Shown here one piece after another: positions 1 through 7,353 of a stretch of DNA of 13,969 nt. The notes beneath the pieces were generated by a model, which was not told the DNA's origin, did no database searches, and worked only from the letters and a program-made list of their open reading frames with translations. Position 1 is the first letter of the stretch. Each line of letters opens with the position of its first letter. Made by a program: the position numbers and the translations under genes. The stretch is from an uncultured Clostridia bacterium (GTDB lineage Bacteria; Bacillota; Clostridia; Christensenellales; CASEPJ01), in the NCBI GenBank assembly GCA_949289715.1, contig CASEPJ010000052.1, forward strand, positions 1-13,969, given 5' to 3'.

Positions 1-428
1 AATATAACAATTCGAATAATAAAGTATTTAGTAATAGAAGTAATAATAAATTTCAGAAAAAATTAAAAATTCATATAGCATTATCACTAAATTTGCTAAA
101 AAAATTTTTGTTGAAATAAAATTTATATTTCTATATTAAATAATGATAAATAAATTTTATTTAAATATTAAATTAACCGGCATAAAAAAATTCACCTAAT
201 TTACTAAAAAATAATTTAAATACTGCATTTTATAAATTCAAAAACTTTATTTATGATTTTTGTCAATAGCTTAACTGTTTAAATAACTAAAAAACAGCGC
301 AATTAACCATTATAATTTAGATAAAAAAGTTAAAAAAATAATATTAAATGCGTTTTAATAAAAAACATTATAAAATAGCGATTAATTTATAAAATTTAGG
401 ATAAATACTTAAATTTTCCTCTTTTTCT
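1..428. other. AT-rich intergenic region with no recognised gene
   Basis: This stretch is extremely AT-rich, about 15% G+C in the lines counted by eye, with many A and T runs and frequent stops in all frames. I see no convincing coding region, RNA gene or long repeat in it. Short inverted AT words occur but are expected by chance at this composition. The upstream gene, if any, lies beyond the left edge. The only structured part of the gap is the promoter and palindrome area just before the Xre gene, listed separately. Confidence 0.6.
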
Positions 429-475
429 GATAGTTTAAACTATCTTATCAAAAATTGAGATAGTATATTAGTATC
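429..475 (+). promoter_or_regulatory. Putative promoter and tandem operator of the Xre-family gene
   Basis: A perfect 16-base palindrome, GATAGTTTAAACTATC, lies at 429-444. A related imperfect one, GATAGTATATTAGTATC, lies at 459-475 and shares the GATA.TA half-site. A -10-like TATATT sits at 464-469; the matching -35 position (441-446, tatctt) is poor. The first palindrome therefore covers the -35 area and the second covers the -10 and start region. That is the usual layout for repression by a small dimeric helix-turn-helix protein, and the next gene encodes one. Autoregulation is inferred; the palindromes are directly visible. Confidence 0.45.
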
Positions 476-499
476 GAGACTGTTCTAACAGAGGTAATT

Positions 500-691
500 A
501 TGTTTTCCGAAAATTTAAAAAAATACAGAAAAGAAAACCGCCTGACTCAAAAAGATTTGGCAGAAAAACTTAAAGTAAGCGACAAAACGGTTAATCATTG
601 GGAAAACAATTATTCCCGACCCGATATAGACACGTTAAAGGACATTAAAAGAATACTTGACGTAAGTTATGAAGAATTGTTGGAAGATTGA
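500..691 (+). CDS. Small Xre/Cro-family helix-turn-helix regulator
   Basis: This is a 63-residue protein made almost entirely of one HTH_3 (Cro/C1-type) domain. The DNA-binding helices are visible in LTQKDLAEKL followed by VSDKTVNHWE, and the segment SRPDIDTLKDIKRILDVSYEELL is the usual end of the fold. An AGAGGT ribosome site lies 4-5 bases before the ATG. There is no additional sensor, dimerisation or peptidase domain, so it is probably a simple repressor acting as a dimer. Its targets cannot be read from its sequence. The GATA-type palindromes directly upstream suggest it controls its own promoter. Its stop codon touches the stop of the convergent gene on the other strand. Such stand-alone proteins are common in Clostridia, both in the core chromosome and as remnants of mobile elements; nothing mobile is seen nearby. 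Confidence 0.85.
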   Translation: MFSENLKKYRKENRLTQKDLAEKLKVSDKTVNHWENNYSRPDIDTLKDIKRILDVSYEELLED

Positions 692-1150
692 TTAGCCGAC
701 TTCTTTTAACTGCCCTCTTTTTTCCAAAGTATTTACAATGTCAATAAGATTTAAAGATAAATCGGTAATTGCGGCTCCTTCTATTATTTGAGTTTCGATT
801 TTTTTCATTTTTAAAAAAACGTCGAGGTCAAAAGTAACTGCAATTTTTGCGGTTTTTTTATAATTTTTCAAATCTTTTGCGATTTTATTTATCATTTCGT
901 CTCTCTGACTTTTCGTAAATATGGTTTCGGGCAAAATTGCGGCTATAATTTTATCTCCTATAATTATAACGGAACAATCCTTAACCCCTTCTGTATCATT
1001 TACAACCTTTTTTATTTCTTTTGGGCAGTAATAGTTTTCAGACATCGCAAAAGATAAATTGCAAGAAAAAAATATTGCCACAATAAAAAAAGCCGAACAT
1101 AATTTAATAATCGTTTTAATTAAACTTTTATTTATTGTTTTATATTTCAT
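692..1150 (-). CDS. Exported YhcN/YlaJ-like protein (sporulation-associated family)
   Basis: The ATG at 1150 gives 152 residues; an in-frame TTG three codons earlier is less likely. The ribosome site is weak (GAG about six bases upstream). The N-terminus has a basic stretch and a hydrophobic segment (KLCSAFFIVAIFF), forming a signal peptide. SFA before MSEN suits signal peptidase I. FFSC is a poor lipobox, so lipid anchoring as in Bacillus YhcN is doubtful. The mature part reads as a YhcN/YlaJ domain: a helix, then GVKDCSVIIIGDKIIAAIL, a helix with KSQRDEMINKIAKDL, then the strand AKIAVTFDLDVFLKM. In Bacillus, family members are spore-envelope lipoproteins of unclear biochemical role. If correct, this supports a spore-forming host, or one with spore-former ancestry. 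Assignment rests on pattern resemblance. Confidence 0.6.
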   Translation of the reverse strand: MKYKTINKSLIKTIIKLCSAFFIVAIFFSCNLSFAMSENYYCPKEIKKVVNDTEGVKDCSVIIIGDKIIAAILPETIFTKSQRDEMINKIAKDLKNYKKTAKIAVTFDLDVFLKMKKIETQIIEGAAITDLSLNLIDIVNTLEKRGQLKEVG

Positions 1151-1366
1151 AAATCTCAAATTTTTAAAGGTATTTTAAATTTAATTTATTTATATTAATT
1201 AAAATACTTAATATATTATATTTAATATGTAAATTACATCGAAAAATTTAAAAAAACAAGTTTAAAAATCAGTTAAAAAATTATTATATAATTTATTTAA
1301 TAAAAAATATGTTTTGTATGTTAATTTTATTTTTGTCAAATTTTGTAAAAATATACTTAACAGCAC

Positions 1367-1401
1367 AAAAAAGCCATAAGCCCTGCATTTGAGCTTATGG
1401 C
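1367..1401 (-). terminator. Intrinsic terminator of rpsT
   Basis: A perfect 9-bp stem, GCCATAAGC (1373-1381) with GCTTATGGC (1393-1401) and an 11-base loop, is followed on the minus strand by six T (1367-1372). It lies about 20 bases past the rpsT stop. The plus-strand side also has a T-run (AATTTTTTT), so it could work in both directions. Confidence 0.88.
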
Positions 1402-1420
1402 AATTTTTTTATAAATTTAA

Positions 1421-1687
1421 TTATTTCTTAAAAGCTGCCAATTTTTTGGAAATTGCCGCTTTTCTTCTGTTTGCGCTGTTTTTGTGAATTACGCCTTTTG
1501 TGTAAGCGGTATCAATTTCGCTCATTGTAACGGACAAAAGACTTTCTGCTAATTCAACGTTATTCTCCGCTATGGCTGCATCAAATTTTTTCAAAGCTGT
1601 TTTGAACTGCGTGCGATAAGATTTATTGAGTGCATTTTTTACTGCGGTAACTTCAACTCTTTTCTCTGCTGATTTGATATTAGGCAC
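1421..1687 (-). CDS. rpsT: 30S ribosomal protein S20
   Basis: Primary 16S rRNA-binding protein of the small subunit, involved in early 30S assembly. The product is 88 residues, the normal family length. It begins PNIKSAEKRVEVTAVKNALN, has the basic helical middle SYRTQFKTALKKFD, and ends with IHKNSANRRKAAISKKL, all typical of S20. The start is the GTG at 1687: it gives the family-typical PNIKSA N-terminus and has AAAGGAGAG about six bases upstream. An upstream ATG at 1729 would add 14 residues foreign to the family and would overlap the ribosome site and the promoter region. The gene stands alone, with its own promoter and a strong terminator. It is divergent from murI. Confidence 0.96.
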   Translation of the reverse strand: MPNIKSAEKRVEVTAVKNALNKSYRTQFKTALKKFDAAIAENNVELAESLLSVTMSEIDTAYTKGVIHKNSANRRKAAISKKLAAFKK

Positions 1688-1719
1688 GGTAAACTCTCCT
1701 TTAATTTTAATACCCGAAT

Positions 1720-1748
1720 ATTTTAGCACAAAAAAAAGGCTTTTGCAA
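1720..1748 (-). promoter_or_regulatory. Promoter of rpsT
   Basis: On the minus strand, TTGCAA (1743-1748) and TAAAAT (1720-1725) are separated by exactly 17 bases. The -10 is one base from consensus and the -35 matches four of six. This puts transcription start some 25 bases before the rpsT GTG start and excludes the upstream ATG at 1729 from the transcript, which supports the shorter protein. Confidence 0.7.
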
Positions 1749-1816
1749 TTATTTTCAACGGTTTTTCAGAATATTTTTTAAATTTAATTCATATTTTTAT
1801 TGAACAGAGGTGTTTT

Positions 1817-2527
1817 ATGATAGGTTTTTTCGACAGCGGAGCGGGCGGAATATATGTAATGGCACATTGTGCGAAATTTTTTAAAAACGATTATTTATAT
1901 TATGCGGATCCGCTAAGTGCTCCTTTCGGCAATAAAAATAAAAAAGAAATTCAAAAAATTACCGCTCACGCTGTCGAATATCTCATTTCCAGAGGAGCAG
2001 AAGCCGTGGTTATAGCCTGCAATACCGCTACCGCACAGGCAATAGATTTTGTTAGAAATTTATTCGATATAAAAATAATAGGCACGGAACCGGCGATTTT
2101 GCCTGCAATTAAAGCTTCGGAAGATACTATAGCCGTCCTTGCGACACCGGGTACTTTAGAAAGCGAAAGATACAAAAAATTAAAAAAATTACCCTGTATT
2201 ATAGATGTCTGCTGTCCTCAATTGGCTTCTTTTGTGGAAGACAATCTTTTTTTAGAGCGGCAATTGAAGTTAAAGGCTTTTGAAATCGATCGCATTGCTC
2301 CGAAAAACGCTGCCTTGGTTTTGGGATGCACACATTACCTTGCATTTAAAAAATATTTAATACAAGCCGGCCGCAAAGTTTACGATTCCAATGAAGGGAT
2401 TTTAAATATGCTAAAACATCTTTTTAATGAAAAAGCAATAGTAAAAAGCAATATAACTATAGAAGCGGGATATAAAACGGATACCTATTTAATGCTTATG
2501 AAAAAACTTTTAGAATCCACTTTATAA
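1817..2527 (+). CDS. murI: Glutamate racemase
   Basis: Interconverts L- and D-glutamate in the cytoplasm, supplying D-glutamate for peptidoglycan. It belongs to the cofactor-independent Asp/Glu racemase family, which uses two cysteines. Visible signatures are the N-terminal FFDSGAGG (Asp6, Ser7), APFGNK near residue 36, the first catalytic cysteine in ACNTATA (Cys68), ATPGT near 109-113, and the second in LGCTHY (Cys171, with His173). At 236 residues it is shorter than the usual 255-275, yet both cysteine motifs are intact and the ends look natural. The ATG follows AGAGGTG at a normal distance. It stands as a single gene, divergent from rpsT and convergent with pyrG. No clear promoter could be picked in the AT-rich upstream DNA. 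Confidence 0.93.
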   Translation: MIGFFDSGAGGIYVMAHCAKFFKNDYLYYADPLSAPFGNKNKKEIQKITAHAVEYLISRGAEAVVIACNTATAQAIDFVRNLFDIKIIGTEPAILPAIKASEDTIAVLATPGTLESERYKKLKKLPCIIDVCCPQLASFVEDNLFLERQLKLKAFEIDRIAPKNAALVLGCTHYLAFKKYLIQAGRKVYDSNEGILNMLKHLFNEKAIVKSNITIEAGYKTDTYLMLMKKLLESTL

Positions 2528-3090
2528 AACATAAGAGTACAAATAAATTTTATTGATTTTCTAATATTCTGTTTATTGCTTTTTTTAATCATTTTAAATA
2601 AACAATAAAGATTTACATTAAGCCGAATATTTGCCTAAAAAAAGAAAATTAAACTTATTGTTCTTTTAAAATAAAATCCGTATTTATACCGTCTATTAAC
2701 AAACAATACACTTTAAAAAGCTGTTATATTTACTTAACAAATTATTTTATAGCAAATTCTGTCAAATATTATTATATAAAAAAGTAAATCTCAAAAAATT
2801 TTATTTTGCTTTGCAGTATTAAAAAAAGATATAGAAAAATCTTACTATATCTTAAAAATTCAGCTGTTTAAACCTTTTTTTATTAATAACTATAATTTTT
2901 TTAATTTTTTTATAATGATTCTTATTCTTTAATAAATTCAATACGGCTTTTTTAGTTTTTAAATTTTTTAATTTTTAAATATAAAATTAGTAAATGCTTT
3001 TAATATAATTCGCATTATATATCCGAATTTATACATACACACAAAAAATTTTTTGTAAACACAAATATTGTTTTATTTTGACGAATGTTT
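2528..3090. other. AT-rich gap between convergent murI and pyrG
   Basis: I find no credible gene in these 563 bases. They contain the candidate operon terminator at 2821-2853, a weak 8-base inverted repeat at 2570-2577 and 2597-2604 (TGTTTATT with AATAAACA, 19-base loop) that could mark the end of the murI transcript, and a loopless AT palindrome at 3041-3056. The rest is low-complexity A/T sequence. Confidence 0.55.
2821..2853 (-). terminator. Candidate terminator of the glt-pyrG operon
   Basis: Read on the minus strand, AAGATATAG (2845-2853) pairs perfectly with CTATATCTT (2826-2834) over 9 bp with a 10-base loop, and the sequence continues into a T-run (2821-2827, partly within the stem). 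It lies about 240 bases past the pyrG stop. The stem has only two G-C pairs, so it is weaker than the rpsT terminator, but it is the best candidate on this strand before murI. Confidence 0.45.
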
Positions 3091-4698
3091 TTAAATTCCG
3101 TATTTGTTTTCTTCTGCGGCTTTTATAAATTCTCTGAATAGCGGATGCGCCTTATTCGGACGAGACTTAAATTCCGGATGATACTGCACACCCACAAAAA
3201 ATTTAAGCGAAGGTATTTCTATTTCTTCAACCAATCGATCATTTGGAGAAGTGCCTCCGAATACTATTCCGCAAGACAAAAATTCTTGTCTGAAATCGTT
3301 ATTGAACTCATAGCGATGGCGGTGTCTTTCGCTAATTTCCGCCTGCTGATATATACGATATAATACGCTCCCATGTTTAATTTTACAAGGATATGCCCCC
3401 AAGCGCATGGTTCCGCCTTTGGGAATGTTGCCTTTTTGATCGGGCATTATATCGATGACATTATGCAACCCTTTAGGAGAAAATTCTTTGGATGAAGCGT
3501 CTTTATACCCGAGCAAATCTCTTGCTATTTCAATGGCAGCCGTCTGCATACCGAGACAAATTCCCAAATAAGGTATATTTTTTTCTCTGGCAAATTTGCT
3601 CGCCAAAATTTTACCTTCTATTCCTCTGTCACCGAAACCTCCCGGCACAATAATACCGTTTAGTCCAGTTAAAATCTCTTCTGCCGAATCGGCATTTATA
3701 TCTTCCGCTTCTATCCAAACTATTTCTGTTTTTACCCCGTTTTCATAACCTCCGTGTCTTAAAGCCTCCGCCACGGAAAGATATGCGTCATACATTTTAA
3801 CATATTTTCCGACAAGTCCTATTTTCACAATTTCCGTTGCGGATTTTATTCTGTCTAACATTGAACACCAATCGGATAATTCGCTTGCAGGCGGATTTAA
3901 TCCCAATTCTCTGCATACGACGGAAGAAAAATTGCTTTCCTCAAGCATTAAAGGCGCTTCGTAAATATGGTCCACAGTTAAATTAGGTATTACGCAATCG
4001 GGTTTAACATCGCAAAAAAGCGAAATTTTATGTAACGCTCCTTCGTCTAAAGGTATATCGCACCTGCAGACCACAATATCGGGAGATATACCCATACCCA
4101 TAAGTTCTTTAACCGAGTGCTGAGTAGGCTTCGATTTTTGCTCCCCGGAGCTTTTTATATAAGGAACAAGCGTAACATGAATATAAAGACAGTTTTCTCT
4201 GCCTACATCCCTCGAAACCTGCCTTATGGCTTCTATAAACGGCTGACTTTCTATATCACCTATAGTTCCTCCTATTTCTGTAAGGACGATATCTGCATTT
4301 TCCTTTTTTCCTACCGAATAAATAAAACTTTTTATTTCGTTGGTTATATGGGGAATATATTGCACGGTTTGCCCTAAATATTCGCCCTGCCTTTCTTTAT
4401 TCAATACGTTCCAAAACACTTTACCTGTGGTAAGGTTGGAATATTTATTAAGGTTTTCGTCTATAAATCTTTCGTAATGTCCGAGATCGAGGTCGGTTTC
4501 TGCCCCGTCTTCGGTCACAAAAACTTCTCCGTGCTGATACGGACTCATCGTGCCGGGGTCTATATTAATATAAGGGTCCAATTTTTGTGCCATAACTTTA
4601 TAGCCTCTAGATTTAAGCAATCTCCCCAACGAAGCCATAACAATTCCCTTACCCAAACCGGAAACAACGCCACCGGTTACAAAAATATATTTTGTCAT
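3091..4698 (-). CDS. pyrG: CTP synthase (glutamine-hydrolysing)
   Basis: Makes CTP from UTP using ATP and glutamine, the last step of de novo pyrimidine nucleotide synthesis. The 535 residues match the family's usual length. The N-terminal synthase domain has the ATP loop GGVVSGLGKG (Lys17), the metal and UTP region with Asp71 in ETDLDLGHYERF, and Glu141 in TEIGGTIGDIE. The C-terminal class I glutaminase domain has GGFGDRG, the nucleophile Cys381 in GICLGMQ, and the His507/Glu509 pair in QYHPEF. AAGGTGAG precedes the ATG. It starts 16 bases after the ANTAR gene stop on the same strand with no terminator between, so it looks like the last gene of the glutamine/glutamate operon. That would tie supply of a major glutamine consumer to the same control, though an internal promoter cannot be excluded. 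Confidence 0.97.
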   Translation of the reverse strand: MTKYIFVTGGVVSGLGKGIVMASLGRLLKSRGYKVMAQKLDPYINIDPGTMSPYQHGEVFVTEDGAETDLDLGHYERFIDENLNKYSNLTTGKVFWNVLNKERQGEYLGQTVQYIPHITNEIKSFIYSVGKKENADIVLTEIGGTIGDIESQPFIEAIRQVSRDVGRENCLYIHVTLVPYIKSSGEQKSKPTQHSVKELMGMGISPDIVVCRCDIPLDEGALHKISLFCDVKPDCVIPNLTVDHIYEAPLMLEESNFSSVVCRELGLNPPASELSDWCSMLDRIKSATEIVKIGLVGKYVKMYDAYLSVAEALRHGGYENGVKTEIVWIEAEDINADSAEEILTGLNGIIVPGGFGDRGIEGKILASKFAREKNIPYLGICLGMQTAAIEIARDLLGYKDASSKEFSPKGLHNVIDIMPDQKGNIPKGGTMRLGAYPCKIKHGSVLYRIYQQAEISERHRHRYEFNNDFRQEFLSCGIVFGGTSPNDRLVEEIEIPSLKFFVGVQYHPEFKSRPNKAHPLFREFIKAAEENKYGI

Positions 4699-4714
4699 AA
4701 TCTCACCTTCGTAT

Positions 4715-5284
4715 TTACGATTCGAATTTATCTATAATTATCTTTGCTATTTCGCCTCTTGAAAGCCGCATATCCATAGCCTGTTTTTCTATACTTTTAT
4801 GCGCTTGTTCTTCATTCATATGCAAATTTTCTATCAACAGCCATTTTGCTTTGTTTACTAATTTAATATCATCCAATTTTCTTAAAAGTTTGTTTTGTTC
4901 TCCGTATAAAAGATTAATTTTATTGAATGCCGCATTGGCAAATTTCAGCACACTTAAAAAAACCTCCCTGTTTAAAGGCTTGCAAACGGTATAAATCCCG
5001 TAATCTTCAAGTTTATAGCTTGCTTCCGAATAAACGTTTTCGTTGACTATAAATATAATTTGAGCGGCGCTTTTACCGGCAACGTCTATGGCAAAACTCT
5101 CACCGAATTCGTCTTTTAGAGGAGCGTTTACCAATATTAAATCGAATTGCCTATTTATTAATAGCTTCCTTGCTTCCGAAATGCTCGAAACCCAAGTTAT
5201 TTCGGTAATATAATTTTGCGTAAGAATGTTTTTTAAAGTCGCTGCGTTTTGTTCGGAGCTTGAAATGACCAAAGCTCTTTTCAT
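4715..5284 (-). CDS. ANTAR-domain RNA-binding antiterminator with pseudo-receiver
   Basis: A 189-residue, two-domain protein of the AmiR/NasT type. Residues 1-120 resemble a response-regulator receiver, but the usual N-terminal acidic pair is replaced by serines (VISSSEQN, residues 7-13). The phospho-acceptor position is Asn53 (ILVNAPLKDEFG). The conserved Lys102 (CKPL) remains. It therefore probably does not use a normal phosphorylation switch. Residues of about 125-187 form a linker helix and the three-helix ANTAR domain, with AKWLLIENLHMNEEQAH and QAMDMRLSRGEIAKIII. ANTAR domains bind paired hexaloop RNA hairpins and prevent terminator formation. The gene is seventh in the operon, after the glutamine synthetase-like gene, and a matching RNA element lies in the operon leader, so it probably activates its own operon. 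No partner histidine kinase is seen in the window. The ATG is preceded by AGAGG. Confidence 0.9.
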   Translation of the reverse strand: MKRALVISSSEQNAATLKNILTQNYITEITWVSSISEARKLLINRQFDLILVNAPLKDEFGESFAIDVAGKSAAQIIFIVNENVYSEASYKLEDYGIYTVCKPLNREVFLSVLKFANAAFNKINLLYGEQNKLLRKLDDIKLVNKAKWLLIENLHMNEEQAHKSIEKQAMDMRLSRGEIAKIIIDKFES

Positions 5285-5326
5285 AAAACCTCTTTTATAA
5301 AAAACTGATAATTAAATCGGTATTGT

Positions 5327-6616
5327 TTAAATCGTATTAAATAAATATCTTGTATACTCTCCTATATTTCTCATGGCATGATTTACTTGTTCTTCTTGCA
5401 GGCTGAAAAACCTTTCCAATAAATTAGCCGGCAAAATTTCTTTAACAAAATTGCTGTTTTTAGCATAACCGAGTGCTTCTGCAAGGGACATAGGCAATAC
5501 ATCAAGATTATCCTTTAAATTTTCACTGAAAACAACCGGCTCTTTAATTTCCGCCTTTTTAATCATTCCTTCAAAGCCTGCGTTAAGCATCAGCGCTACG
5601 GCTATATAAGGATTAATTGCGGAATCGGGAGATCGCAATTCTACTTTGACTCCGTTTGAACCGTTTGAAACTTTTATTAGCTGACCTTCGTTATATTTAG
5701 ACCAAGAAATATATTCCGGAGCTTCATGACTGCCCAATCTCTCGTATGAATTTACCGTAGAATTAATAAATGCCGTTGTTTCTTTTATTCTGTTCAAAAT
5801 CCCCGAAATAAAATATTTGGCCTGTTCGGTTAGTTTATCTACATTTTCCCCGAAAATATTTTTATTGTTTTTGAAAACGGAAATTTTCAAACGCATTCCG
5901 TTTCCGCATTCGTTTTCAAATGGTTTCGGAATAAAAGCCGCATGCAAACCGTTTCTTATCGATACCGCCTTTACCACCGATTTAAAAGAAATAAAATTAT
6001 CGCACGCTTTTAAAGCATCCGCATCTTCAAATATCAATTCGTGCTGACCTCTTCCCTTCTCGTGGTGAGCGGAGGTAGGTTTTATTCCCATAGCTTCAAG
6101 GCTGTAGCAAATTTCCCTTCTTATGTTTTCGCCTTTGTCTAACGGGGTCATATCCAAATATCCTCCGTTATCGTGCGTTTCGTATGTCGGATTGCCGTTT
6201 TCATCGGTTTTAAACAAATAAAATTCGCTTTCCGTTTCCACATTGCACTTAAAACCTTTCTTTTCAAAGGAATTCAAAGAACTTTTAAGTATTTCTCTGG
6301 TATCCAAATCAAAGGGAGTATTATCATAATTTCTTATTTCACATAAAAATTTAATTACACGCCCCTGCTGTGGTCTCCACGGCAAAACGCTCAACGTAGA
6401 AAGATCGGGAAACAAAAGTAAATCGTTTTTCACATTTTCGAAACCCGCTACTCCAAACGGTGTAAAACTTGCTCCGTTTTTATAAACTTCCTCTATTCTG
6501 TCGCTCATTACGGAAAAATTTTTGATTTTACCGAAAATATCGCAAAAGGCAAGTCGTATAAATTTTACATCGTTTTCTCTTATGAATTCGACTACATCGT
6601 CAATGGTATTATTCAT
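5327..6616 (-). CDS. Glutamine synthetase-like protein (GSI fold, altered active site)
   Basis: A 429-residue, full-length member of the GSI family. It has an N-terminal beta-grasp domain (FIRLAFCDIFGKIKN, 19-33; LFPDLSTLSVLPW, 68-80) and a C-terminal catalytic domain. Kept family residues are the metal-binding glutamates (Glu129 and Glu131 in ETESEF, Glu186 in HHE, Glu193 in GQHE, Glu326 in VELR) and the loop Arg293 with Glu298 in HEAP. By eye against canonical GSI, several others are changed: the FDGSS aspartate is Thr52 (FTPFG), GSGMH reads GNGMR (His to Arg242), and NRSPLIRIP reads NEGQLIKVS (Arg to Glu310 and Arg to Lys315). These positions normally help bind ammonium, metal and nucleotide phosphates. 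It may be a weak, regulatory or different gamma-glutamyl ligase rather than a housekeeping enzyme. AAGGAG precedes the ATG; it follows the GXGXG gene by 14 bases. Confidence 0.85.
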   Translation of the reverse strand: MNNTIDDVVEFIRENDVKFIRLAFCDIFGKIKNFSVMSDRIEEVYKNGASFTPFGVAGFENVKNDLLLFPDLSTLSVLPWRPQQGRVIKFLCEIRNYDNTPFDLDTREILKSSLNSFEKKGFKCNVETESEFYLFKTDENGNPTYETHDNGGYLDMTPLDKGENIRREICYSLEAMGIKPTSAHHEKGRGQHELIFEDADALKACDNFISFKSVVKAVSIRNGLHAAFIPKPFENECGNGMRLKISVFKNNKNIFGENVDKLTEQAKYFISGILNRIKETTAFINSTVNSYERLGSHEAPEYISWSKYNEGQLIKVSNGSNGVKVELRSPDSAINPYIAVALMLNAGFEGMIKKAEIKEPVVFSENLKDNLDVLPMSLAEALGYAKNSNFVKEILPANLLERFFSLQEEQVNHAMRNIGEYTRYLFNTI

Positions 6617-6630
6617 AATAAACTCCTTTG

Positions 6631-7353
6631 TTAATTGGCTGCATAAAGTTTTTTATAGGGATTTTTTTCGTTTTGTTTTAAAACATAAAAATTAGTATTT
6701 AATATTATATCACAATTTATTGAAAAAACCGAACTGAATTTACATATATACCGTTTAATTTCCTCCAAATCTTCTTTGGAAGCAACATTACACGATACTT
6801 GCCCGGGCAAATTTTTTAAAGGTTTTTCGCTTCTTATAAATATTTTGCCGCCATGCATGCCGGTACCTATAAAGTTTCCAACGATTTCGCAATTATTTAA
6901 ATTTAAAATTACTATAATACCGCCTGCCATGTATTCTCCCAGAAAACTGCCAAAAACCCCGCCTACAACAATAACCGGTTTCTTTTCGGCATATTCTTTA
7001 ATGTGTATTCCCGTTCTGTATCCGCTGTCTCCTTTCACATATATTTCTCCGCCTCGCATTGCATATCCCAATGCATCACCTACGCTTCCGTGAACGATAA
7101 TCTCTCCGTCGTTCATGGTATCGCCGGTTGCATCCTGCGCATTGCCGTATACGGTTATTTTGCCACCGTTTAAATATGCTCCCAGAGCATTGCCGGGAGT
7201 TCCGTTTATATAAATTTCTTTACCCGAAATTGCGGCACCTATATATCGTTGACCTATGCAGTTTTCCAAATCAATTCTTTTTTCTAAAGAATTTCTTATA
7301 TAATCGTTGAGGTCTTTGAAATGCACCCCGTATTTTTGACAATCTATTTTCAT
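6631..7353 (-). CDS. Glutamate synthase GXGXG (beta-helix) subunit, GltB3/GlxC-like
   Basis: A 240-residue protein equal to the C-terminal domain of large glutamate synthase, here a separate chain. Repeated glycine-rich turns of a right-handed beta-helix run from about residue 58 to 185: GAYLNGGKITVYGNA, GDTMNDGEIIVHGSVGDALG, AMRGGEIYVKGDSG, GVFGSFLGEYMAGG and IGTGMHGGKIFIRSE. In the fused enzyme this domain is structural and links the glutaminase and synthase domains near the ammonia tunnel. Close relatives occur in archaeal-type split synthases and in GlxC proteins. The ATG overlaps the stop of the oxidoreductase gene (ATGA), which indicates translational coupling. The tail after residue 200 (FSSVFSINCDIILN) does not match anything I recognise. 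Confidence 0.9.
   Translation of the reverse strand: MKIDCQKYGVHFKDLNDYIRNSLEKRIDLENCIGQRYIGAAISGKEIYINGTPGNALGAYLNGGKITVYGNAQDATGDTMNDGEIIVHGSVGDALGYAMRGGEIYVKGDSGYRTGIHIKEYAEKKPVIVVGGVFGSFLGEYMAGGIIVILNLNNCEIVGNFIGTGMHGGKIFIRSEKPLKNLPGQVSCNVASKEDLEEIKRYICKFSSVFSINCDIILNTNFYVLKQNEKNPYKKLYAAN

Noticed and set aside
1227..1239. Palindrome ATGTAAATTACAT upstream of the YhcN-like gene, and a nearby CATATTA resembling a sporulation sigma -10
   Set aside because: No matching -35 at the right distance was found, and such words are common in this AT-rich gap.
1688..1729. N-terminal extension of S20 from an ATG at 1729
   Set aside because: The extra 14 residues do not belong to the family, and they cover the ribosome site AAAGGAGAG and abut the -10 box; the GTG at 1687 fits both the family start and the spacing.
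2570..2604. Inverted repeat TGTTTATT/AATAAACA after murI as a terminator
   Set aside because: All pairs but one are A-T, the loop is 19 bases, and the T-run lies inside the loop rather than after the stem; listed only as a weak possibility within the gap entry.
3041..3056. Perfect 16-base palindrome ACAAAAAATTTTTTGT after pyrG
   Set aside because: It has no loop and is mostly an A-run meeting a T-run, which is expected by chance at this composition; it cannot fold as a proper terminator.
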